A DNA stretch of 15,772 nt from a bacterium (GTDB lineage: Bacteria > Bacteroidota > Bacteroidia > Bacteroidales > Bacteroidaceae). Below the pieces are notes generated by a model, which saw only the letters and a program-made list of their open reading frames with translations, did no database searches and had not been told where the DNA came from. Positions within the stretch are counted from its first letter, which is position 1, and each line of letters starts with the position of its first letter. Shown in pieces: positions 1 to 5,709 of this stretch. The translations under genes and the position numbers were made by a program. The stretch lies in the NCBI GenBank assembly GCA_004562975.1, contig SFQP01000071.1, positions 1 to 15,772 on the forward strand. The letters are read 5' to 3'.

Positions 1-386
1 ACGCCGGCATCCTTGAGCATTTGCGCCGCCAAGCCCCCTTCTTGCAGCAGGGCCTGCAAGAGCGGTTCCAGACCCACGTACGTGTCGCCCGACTGGCGGG
101 CAATATCCACGGCCTTCTGTAGCACGCGGTTCGCCTCGTTGTCCAAATAAGGCTGTCCGCCGCTTACGCGCGGCTGCCGCTGCAACTCATTCTGCACGGC
201 GGCGCGGAGGGCGTGGTCGTTCACCCCCAGTTTCCCGAAGATAAACTGCGTTACGTTTTCCCCTTCCGCCAGTACGCCGTTGAGCAGGTGTAGCGGTGTG
301 ATGGCCTGCTGTCCGTTTTGCGAGGCCAGCTCCACGGCCTGCTGTACGGCCTGTTGTGCTTTGATGGTAAAGTTCTCGAAGTTCAT
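1..386 (-). CDS. clpB: ClpB disaggregase, N-terminal part (cut by window edge)
   Basis: This is the first 128 codons of ClpB, the Hsp100 AAA+ ATPase that works with DnaK to pull proteins out of aggregates in the cytoplasm. The protein begins MNFENFTIKAQQAVQQAVEL, the usual start of Bacteroidales ClpB. It continues through the Clp N-domain, which is built from two similar helical repeats. The first holds the motif ITPLHLLNGVL near residues 29-39; the second holds TYVGLEPLLQALL near residues 102-114. The N-domain helps bind substrates; both ATPase domains lie beyond base 1 and cannot be checked. The ATG at 384-386 was chosen because it matches the family N-terminus. Its leader is A-rich with no strong Shine-Dalgarno sequence. 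A promoter-like site and a palindrome lie about 100-140 bases upstream, so it is probably transcribed separately from folB-HAD. Confidence 0.95.
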   Translation of the reverse strand, partial: MNFENFTIKAQQAVQQAVELASQNGQQAITPLHLLNGVLAEGENVTQFIFGKLGVNDHALRAAVQNELQRQPRVSGGQPYLDNEANRVLQKAVDIARQSGDTYVGLEPLLQALLQEGGLAAQMLKDAG

Positions 387-483
387 ATCTTGTCTTTTTA
401 ATGATTAATGCATAATGAAAAAAGAATAATTGGCCAGTGGCGAAGACCGTCCTGTAAGCCAGTCGTAGGCCAGATGGTTTATT

Positions 484-515
484 CAAATTGAAATTACACA
501 TTACCCATTGGCAAA
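484..515 (-). promoter_or_regulatory. Likely Bacteroidota promoter of clpB
   Basis: On the minus strand a TTTG (complement of 512-515) is followed after exactly 20 bases by TCAATTTG (complement of 484-491). The Bacteroidota housekeeping consensus is TTTG, 19-21 bases, TAnnTTTG, so only one defined base differs. Transcription would start around 475-478, giving a leader of about 90 bases before the clpB ATG. The call rests on motif match and position only. Confidence 0.5.
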
Positions 516-526
516 GCCGTTGCCAA
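508..526. promoter_or_regulatory. Palindromic operator candidate over the clpB -33 element
   Basis: TTGGCAA, five bases (AGCCG), TTGCCAA form a perfect 7-bp inverted repeat. It overlaps the -33 TTTG of the predicted clpB promoter, the usual place for a repressor site. It is not CIRCE (TTAGCACTC-N9-GAGTGCTAA), and I cannot name a regulator. It could also be chance or a short RNA stem. Confidence 0.35.
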
Positions 527-590
527 GGACAAGACCGATAACAATTCTTAGTTTTTTGTGTCAAAATGGCGCGAAAGAGTGGGGGATTGT

Positions 591-1544
591 TTACAAATCC
601 TCCGCAGTTTGAGCCACAAAGTCAGCCCCGGCTGCCAAGAGCTTGTGCGGTGAATGGTTGCCCCACGCCACGCCGACCAAGTGTGCAGCCCGTGCCGCCG
701 CCCCCATTTCCATGTCGAACGAAGTGTCGCCGATGACCGTGGTGTCCTCCGCTTTCACGTGAGCCATGCGTTGCAGTGCCAGCACGGGTGCGGGGTCCGG
801 CTTGTGGGTCTGCACGTCTTCGCAGGCCACGATGAAAAGCTCCTCCACGGAGCGGTGTCCCCGGCTGGTGGCGATGGCCACGACGTAGCCGGCATCGAAC
901 TGGCGTTGCAGTGCATCGGCGATGCCAGGAAAGAGGCGCACGCTGACCGCCCCGAGTTGTTCAAACAGCTCCTGGTAAATGTGCAAGGCATCCTCGAGCA
1001 AGGAGCCGTCCACCCTTGCGAGCTGCGGTATGGCCGCCCTGAGCGGCAGTCCGATGGTTTGCCGCACGGCCTCCTCCGAAGGGACGGGCCAGCCCATTTT
1101 CCCGAACGTGGCCTGCATGGTGCGCACGATGCCCGCCGAGGTGTCGGCCACGGTGCCGTCGAAGTCCCACACCACCAAGCTGCGTCGCAGACAGTACTGC
1201 ACGGTGGCACCCGCACCGTCGAAGCCCTCGATGGGCGGGCAGCATTTGGTAACCTTCACCTGGATCATGGCAATTTTGGGGAAGCCGCTGATGAGCGAGC
1301 GGGCAATGCGTCCGGCCACGTGTTCGATGAGGGCGGAGGGAATATCCATCTCTTCCTTTACTTTCCGGTAAATTTCTGCGTAGTTGACCGTAGCTTCCAA
1401 AGCATCGTGGCAGAGCGCGTCGTGCGCATCGGTATCTGCGATTTCCAACGAAAGGTCAACCAAAAAGTCGCCCCCCACGACGCGTTCCTGCGGCAACACG
1501 CCATGCTGGGCCTTGAAGTGAAGCGAGTTTAGTTTGAGGTACAC
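591..1544 (-). CDS. folB: Dihydroneopterin aldolase fused to HAD-family phosphatase
   Basis: A 317-residue fusion. Residues 1-118 are FolB, which cleaves 7,8-dihydroneopterin to 6-hydroxymethyl-dihydropterin and glycolaldehyde in folate synthesis. The expected residues are present: Glu20 in HGVLPQER, Tyr55 in VNYAEIY, Glu74 in LIEHVAG and catalytic Lys100 in VKVTK. Residues 122-317 are a HAD phosphatase of the phosphoglycolate type: DFDGT (Asp127, Asp129), IATSRG (Thr226), HKPDP (Lys248) and GDTSFDMEMG (Asp273, Asp277). The join lies near residues 119-123 with almost no linker. The spacing from Thr226 to Lys248 is only 22 residues, about ten fewer than is usual in this HAD class, so a helix may be missing. 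The start is GTG at 1542-1544; a stop codon (TAA) lies shortly upstream in frame and no ATG is available. The natural guess is that the HAD half dephosphorylates dihydroneopterin phosphate for FolB; this is inference. Confidence 0.88.
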   Translation of the reverse strand: MYLKLNSLHFKAQHGVLPQERVVGGDFLVDLSLEIADTDAHDALCHDALEATVNYAEIYRKVKEEMDIPSALIEHVAGRIARSLISGFPKIAMIQVKVTKCCPPIEGFDGAGATVQYCLRRSLVVWDFDGTVADTSAGIVRTMQATFGKMGWPVPSEEAVRQTIGLPLRAAIPQLARVDGSLLEDALHIYQELFEQLGAVSVRLFPGIADALQRQFDAGYVVAIATSRGHRSVEELFIVACEDVQTHKPDPAPVLALQRMAHVKAEDTTVIGDTSFDMEMGAAARAAHLVGVAWGNHSPHKLLAAGADFVAQTAEDL

Positions 1545-1590
1545 GTTGTCTTATGTTTAGTAGATTATAAGGGATAGGGTGATGAGAGAT

Positions 1591-1688
1591 GAGGTTATGA
1601 GGTTATAAAGTCACTTACTGAGCGATGGGGAAATTCTCGCTCAAATAGTAATATTATAACCTCATAACCCCGTAACCTTATAACTTTC
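1591..1688. repeat. Inverted pair of AGGTTATGAGG intergenic repeats forming a nested hairpin
   Basis: GGTTATGAGGTTATAA (1593-1608) is perfectly complementary to TTATAACCTCATAACC (1654-1669), a 16-bp stem. Inside it lies a second stem, TGAGCGA (1619-1625) with TCGCTCA (1637-1643). A further degenerate copy follows to about 1688. It fills most of the gap between nrdJ (stop at 1702) and the folB-HAD start at 1544. Transcripts leaving nrdJ would fold here, so it may end or process the message, although there is no good U-run after it. Related copies lie at 5051-5086 and 8712-8780. Confidence 0.8.
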
Positions 1689-1701
1689 AAATTTCGGATG
1701 G

Positions 1702-4266
1702 CTATCCGCATCGGCTGGCACCGCAATGCTTGCAGATGAGGCAGCCCTCCTGGTACACCAGCGTTTCGTGTCCGCAGTTGGGACACTTCTGTCCGGTGGC
1801 CTCCGTGCCGTCCGTGACATATTTCTTCAGGGCACGGCTCACGCCCACCTTCCACGTGTTGATGTTCTCGCTTTCCAGTTGCAGCGAGTTCACCAGTTTG
1901 ATGACATTCACGATGGGCATACGGTAGCGCAGCACGCCGGAGATGAGTTTGGCGTAGTTCCAGTATTCCTTGTTGAACTTCTCCGAGAGCCCCTCCACCG
2001 TCATTTTGTAGCCCCGCTTGTTCTCGAACTGGAAGTCGTAGCGTTTGGAGCCGTCGGGGCAGATGGTTTTGATGATGCGCCCTTTGGTGACCGTTTTAGG
2101 CAGCACGATACCCTCTTCATCGTCTTGCAGACCGGTGAAAATCTCGTACGGATGTCCGTCGAGCAGGCCGACGAAAGCCACCCACTTCTCCTTGTTGTTC
2201 TGGAAGCGCACCACGTCGCACTCCAGCACCTCCGGCCGCCGTTCCGTCACCACCGGTGGTTGGCACTGCGGCAGTGCATCGGCTGTAGCCTCGCCCGCTT
2301 TCTGCTTCTTGTCCGTTTTCTGCGTGCTGACCAGCACTCCGGAGCGTGAGCCGTCGCGGTAGATGGTACATCCCTTGCATCCGCTTTGCCAAGCCTCCAC
2401 GTAGAGGCGGTTCACCAGTTCCTCGTCCACCGAGTTGGGGAGGTTCACCGTCACGCTGATGCTGTGGTCCACCCACTTCTGGATGCTTCCCTGCATCTTC
2501 ACCTTCATGAGCCAGTCCACGTCGTTTGCGGTAGCCTTGTGGTAAGGCGAGCGGGCCACCAGTTCGTCGATTTCCTCCTGCGAGTAGTTGCGTGAAGTGT
2601 CCAGCCCCTGCGCCTGCATCCAGGTGAGAAACTTGTGATGGTAAACGATGTATTCCTCGAACGCATCGCCCGTTTCGTCCACGTAGTCCACGCGCACCTC
2701 CGGGTCGTTCGGGTTCACCTTGCGGCGACGCTTGTACACCGGCATGAACACCGGCTCAATGCCGCTGGTGGTTTGCGTCATGAGGCTCGTGGTGCCCGTC
2801 GGTGCGATGGTGAGGCAGGCAATGTTGCGCCGTCCGTACTGCACCATGTCGGCGTATAGCTGCGGGTCGGCCTCCTTCAGGCGCAGGATGAACGGGTTGT
2901 TCGCTTCGCGTGTAGCGTCGAACACCTCGAACGCGCCGCGCTCCTTTGCCATCACCGTGCTTGAGCGGTAAGCCGCGAGTGCCAGCGAGCGTTGTACCTT
3001 CACCGCCATGTCCGTGGCCTCCTGCGTGCCATAGCGCAGCCCCAGTGCGGCCAGCATATCGCCTTCGGCGGTGATGCCCACCCCCGTGCGCCGTCCTTGC
3101 GCCGTTTTGCGCTTGATTTTCTCCCAAAGGCGCAGTTCGGTGAATTTCACCTCCTCGTCCTGCGGGTCCGACTTGATTTTTTCGATGATGCGGTCAATCT
3201 TTTCCTGCTCCAGGTCAATGATGTCGTCCATGAACCGCTGTGCCAGCGCCACGTGCTCGCGGAACATGGCGAAATCGAACTCCGCCTGCGGCGTGAACGG
3301 GTTCCGTACGTACGAGTAAAGGTTGATGGCCAGCAGTCGGCAACTGTCGTAGGGGCAGAGCGGGATTTCGCCGCAGGGGTTCGTTGACACCGTGCTGAAG
3401 CCTAGGTCGGCGTAGCAGTCCGGAATGCTTTCGCGGCGTATGGTGTCCCAGAAGAGCACGCCCGGCTCCGCGCTTTTCCACGCGTTGTGGACGATTTTCT
3501 TCCACAGAGCCTTTGCGTTGATTTCCTTCACCACCTGCGGTTCGTTGCTTTCGGTGGGGAACTGCTGCCGGTAAGGTGTGCCCTCCGTGGCGCAGCGCAT
3601 GAACTCATCGTCAATCTTCACGCTCACGTTGGCTCCCGTGATTTTGCCTTCCTGCATCTTTGCATCGATGAAGTCCTCCGCTTCCGGGTGGCGTATGCTG
3701 ATGGACAGCATCAGTGCGCCGCGCCGTCCGTCCTGCGCCACCTCACGGGTAGAATTGCTGTAGCGTTCCATGAACGGCACGATGCCGGTGGAGGTAAGAG
3801 CCGAGTTCTTCACGGGCGAGCCTTTGGGGCGGATGCCCGAGAGGTCGTGTCCCACGCCGCCGCGCCGCTTCATGAGCTGCACCTGCTCCTCGTCGAGTTT
3901 CAGGATGGCGCCGTAAGAGTCGCTGTCGCCGTCGATGCCGATGACGAAGCAGTTGGATAGCGAGGCAATCTGGTTATCGTTTCCGATGCCCGTCATGGGC
4001 GAGCCCGCCGGTACGATGTAGCGGAAGTGGTCCAGCATTTCAAAGATGCGCTCTTCGGCCACGGGGTTGGGATACTTGCGTTCGATGCGTGCCAGTTCAC
4101 CGGCGATGCGATGGTGCATATCAGTGGGTGAGCATTCAAAGATATGTCCTAAGGAGTCCTTCATGGCATACTTGTTCACCCATACGCGGGCAGCCAGTTC
4201 GTCGCCGCCGAAGTATTCGAGCGAGGCTTGGAAAGCCTCATCGTAGGCGTAGTTTTTCTTTTCCAC
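1702..4266 (-). CDS. nrdJ: Adenosylcobalamin-dependent (class II) ribonucleotide reductase
   Basis: An 854-residue class II ribonucleotide reductase, which makes deoxyribonucleotides using a radical generated from coenzyme B12 and needs no oxygen. Key parts: SLSNCFVIG with redox Cys106; NPCGEIPL with the thiyl-radical Cys298, Asn296 and Glu300; PYDSCR with redox partner Cys309; and IAPTGTTSL near residues 486-494. The 11-residue step from Cys298 to Cys309 matches my memory of the Thermotoga enzyme. The C-terminus is a cysteine-rich tail (Cys828, 831, 842, 845, 848, 853) that looks like a zinc ribbon and carries the end cysteines expected to re-reduce the active site. Length and motifs look complete. 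The start is GTG at 4264-4266; a stop codon lies six codons upstream and no ATG fits. It follows yfcE by 56 bases, with a promoter-like site in that gap. No cobalamin riboswitch fits in so short a gap. Confidence 0.96.
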   Translation of the reverse strand: MEKKNYAYDEAFQASLEYFGGDELAARVWVNKYAMKDSLGHIFECSPTDMHHRIAGELARIERKYPNPVAEERIFEMLDHFRYIVPAGSPMTGIGNDNQIASLSNCFVIGIDGDSDSYGAILKLDEEQVQLMKRRGGVGHDLSGIRPKGSPVKNSALTSTGIVPFMERYSNSTREVAQDGRRGALMLSISIRHPEAEDFIDAKMQEGKITGANVSVKIDDEFMRCATEGTPYRQQFPTESNEPQVVKEINAKALWKKIVHNAWKSAEPGVLFWDTIRRESIPDCYADLGFSTVSTNPCGEIPLCPYDSCRLLAINLYSYVRNPFTPQAEFDFAMFREHVALAQRFMDDIIDLEQEKIDRIIEKIKSDPQDEEVKFTELRLWEKIKRKTAQGRRTGVGITAEGDMLAALGLRYGTQEATDMAVKVQRSLALAAYRSSTVMAKERGAFEVFDATREANNPFILRLKEADPQLYADMVQYGRRNIACLTIAPTGTTSLMTQTTSGIEPVFMPVYKRRRKVNPNDPEVRVDYVDETGDAFEEYIVYHHKFLTWMQAQGLDTSRNYSQEEIDELVARSPYHKATANDVDWLMKVKMQGSIQKWVDHSISVTVNLPNSVDEELVNRLYVEAWQSGCKGCTIYRDGSRSGVLVSTQKTDKKQKAGEATADALPQCQPPVVTERRPEVLECDVVRFQNNKEKWVAFVGLLDGHPYEIFTGLQDDEEGIVLPKTVTKGRIIKTICPDGSKRYDFQFENKRGYKMTVEGLSEKFNKEYWNYAKLISGVLRYRMPIVNVIKLVNSLQLESENINTWKVGVSRALKKYVTDGTEATGQKCPNCGHETLVYQEGCLICKHCGASRCG

Positions 4267-4291
4267 GTTGTGTATGTTGTTTCAGGATATT

Positions 4292-4321
4292 CACAGATAA
4301 GGTTTCGGCCTTTCGGTCAAA
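4292..4321 (-). promoter_or_regulatory. Possible promoter of nrdJ
   Basis: On the minus strand TTTG (complement of 4318-4321) is followed after 18 bases by TATCTGTG (complement of 4292-4299). This matches TAnnTTTG except for one base, with a spacer one base shorter than usual. It lies in the short gap after the yfcE stop, so nrdJ may be made both from here and by read-through. Confidence 0.35.
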
Positions 4322-4322
4322 T

Positions 4323-4877
4323 TCATAGCTGCAGGCTTTGCAGCGCGCTGCCGTCCAGGCTTCTGAGTGCCAGCACCCCGCCGGCATAAGTGGCGAATGA
4401 GGGCGGGTTGCCCCCCTTCGGGAAAGTGGGTGAGCCGGTGTTGAGTATGACGGGCCGGCCCAGTTCCTTGTCGGCCGGTTCCAGCTTCATCAGGTGCGTA
4501 TGTCCCTGCACCAGCACGTCGCAGGCCGGTCCCGCCGGCAGTTTCTTCTCGCCGAACACGTGGCCGTGGGTCAGGAAGAAGCGCACCCCGTTGTCGGCCA
4601 GCAGCACGTAGGGAGCCTGTATGGGAAATTGCAGCAGCATCTGGTCCACTTCCGAATCGCAGTTGCCCCTCACGGCCACGATGTGTGCGGCACGTTCGTT
4701 CAGCCTTTCGGCCACGGCCATCGGGTCCAGCCCCGGGCACAGTCCGTTGCGCGGTCCGTAGTTCAGCAGGTCGCCCAGCAGTACCAGCAGCTCGTAGTGG
4801 TGCGCATCGTAGTAGCTGAGCGCAGCATCAAGTGCGGGCAGCGAACCGTGGATGTCCGAAAGAAAAAGAATTTTCAT
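4323..4877 (-). CDS. yfcE: YfcE-type metallophosphoesterase
   Basis: A 184-residue calcineurin-like phosphoesterase, the same length as E. coli YfcE as I recall it and strongly similar along its length. YfcE hydrolyses phosphodiesters, with Mn2+ preferred; its physiological substrate is uncertain. Metal-ligand motifs appear in the expected order: SDIHG (residues 7-11), GDLLNYGPRN (35-44), RGNCDSE (68-74), THGH (101-104) and GHTH (126-129). The end has the usual GSPTFPKGGNP segment. The ATG at 4875-4877 was chosen because MKILFLSDIHG matches the family start. The frame stays open upstream to a GTG at 4995-4997, but those 40 codons do not resemble the family. It is the first gene of a minus-strand run followed by nrdJ 56 bases later. 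No clear promoter was found in front of it. Confidence 0.92.
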   Translation of the reverse strand: MKILFLSDIHGSLPALDAALSYYDAHHYELLVLLGDLLNYGPRNGLCPGLDPMAVAERLNERAAHIVAVRGNCDSEVDQMLLQFPIQAPYVLLADNGVRFFLTHGHVFGEKKLPAGPACDVLVQGHTHLMKLEPADKELGRPVILNTGSPTFPKGGNPPSFATYAGGVLALRSLDGSALQSLQL

Positions 4878-5050
4878 TGTATGTAGGGTTAGTGGGTAAG
4901 TCAAGCGATTGGGTTTCAGCGGTTTTCCGTGGCGCATACAGCCGGAGAACAGGAAAACACGCGGCGAAGTTAACAAAAAGCAGTAAGGAGGCTTCACGTT
5001 GTAACTTGTTTTTTATGGAGTGTTCTATAAATTAGCCCAAGATGCTTTAA

Positions 5051-5086
5051 TGGTTATGAGTGATTAGGTTATGAAGTCATAAAGTT
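5051..5086 (+). repeat. Degenerate copy of the AGGTTATGAGG repeat
   Basis: AGGTTATGAAGTCATAAAG, starting at 5067, is close to AGGTTATGAGGTTATAAAG at 1592-1610, with only two differences; the similarity continues a few bases further. Another partial unit (TGGTTATGAG) lies just before it at 5051-5060. The block is in the same kind of place as the other copies: a noncoding gap between genes. Confidence 0.65.
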
Positions 5087-5184
5087 ACTTGGAGGGGCAA
5101 ATTATCTGCCATTGACACGGACCGCCGGGAGCAGGGCAAAGTGAAGTTGCTTGGTCTGAATGTCGTCAACTTGCCAAAAATGTC

Positions 5185-5192
5185 TACTTTTG
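5185..5192 (+). promoter_or_regulatory. Bacteroidota -7 element for the SPFH/Ca-ATPase unit
   Basis: TACTTTTG matches TAnnTTTG exactly and is followed by GCACAC, a common context. The -33 region, 19-21 bases upstream, is poor (AATG/TGTC instead of TTTG), so the promoter may be weak or use an activator. The transcript would begin near 5199 and have a leader of about 100 bases before the ATG at 5301. Confidence 0.5.
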
Positions 5193-5300
5193 CACACTTG
5201 CCTATGCGGTGGAGTATCATTTTCCTCACCGGCACGAAGCCGCAGCGGCGGCATTCCTTTTTCTGACAATAACAACTACAAACCAAAATTTTTTTCACAG

Positions 5301-5662
5301 ATGAACAATCATTACAGTTATCCCCAGTCTGCCGACATGCTGAAAAGATCTGTTTGGATCGTGTTGGTCGTAGTCCTGTTGGGCGTAGCCATGGCCTTTG
5401 TCATTCCCTGGTACAACGTGTGGTCGCAGGAGATGGAAGGCAAGGCCGAGACGCCCAGGCCGAAGTGGAGCGCGCCAAGGGAGCCGCCGAGGCCATCCGC
5501 ATTGAAAACGGCAGCATTACCCCCACTTACATCCAATACCTGTGGGTGCGCCAGCAGTCAGACCTCAGCGACAAAACCGTCATCTACATCCCCACCGAAA
5601 CCAACCTCCCCTTGCTGGAATCCACCCGCTTCAACCGTCTCGGCCTCACTGCCGACAAATAG
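5301..5662 (+). pseudogene. SPFH (stomatin/prohibitin-like) small membrane protein, frameshifted with internal loss
   Basis: Two pieces of one protein lie in different frames. The first (5301 to about 5450) reads MNNHYSYPQSADMLKRSV, then a membrane helix at residues 17-37, then PWYNVWSQEMEGKAE. The second (from about 5450 to the stop at 5660-5662) reads DAQAEVERAKGAAEAI, then PTYIQYLWVRQQ and VIYIPTETNLPLLESTR. Bacteroidales proteins of this type, as I remember them, have one N-terminal helix, a charged coiled coil of a few dozen residues, an AEVERAKG segment and the VIY(I/V)PTE tail. Here roughly 20-30 residues of the coiled coil are missing and the frame changes at the join. That fits a deletion whose length is not a multiple of three, or a sequencing/assembly error. 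No slippery heptamer suggests programmed frameshifting. The calcium ATPase starts 47 bases later, probably in the same operon. Confidence 0.75.
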
Positions 5663-5709
5663 TGCGTGCAGTCCCGGCAAGAAAACTCTGAGAAACCTTT
5701 TTAAAAAAT

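Larger units (their letters stand above)
4878..5300. other. Divergent intergenic region between yfcE and the SPFH-like gene
   Basis: These 423 bases separate two diverging units. I see one degenerate repeat block (5051-5086) and one good -7 element for the rightward unit (5185-5192). A small GC-rich palindrome, GCCGC-A-GCGGC (5239-5249), lies in the predicted leader of that unit. I see no convincing coding sequence on either strand and no clear leftward promoter. Confidence 0.6.

Noticed and set aside
187..564. Minus-strand frame of 125 codons over the clpB start
   Set aside because: It overlaps the real clpB N-domain in another frame and its C-terminal half is a low-complexity Arg/Gly/Thr stretch.
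654..1532. Open frame of 292 codons on the plus strand over folB-HAD
   Set aside because: The minus strand has two sets of catalytic motifs; the plus product has no recognisable features.
4267..4322. Cobalamin riboswitch in front of nrdJ
   Set aside because: The gap is only 56 bases, too short for the aptamer, and no B12-box-like sequence is visible.
5440..5460. Programmed frameshift in the SPFH-like gene
   Set aside because: No slippery heptamer or downstream structure is seen, and part of the coiled coil is missing as well, so a deletion explains more.
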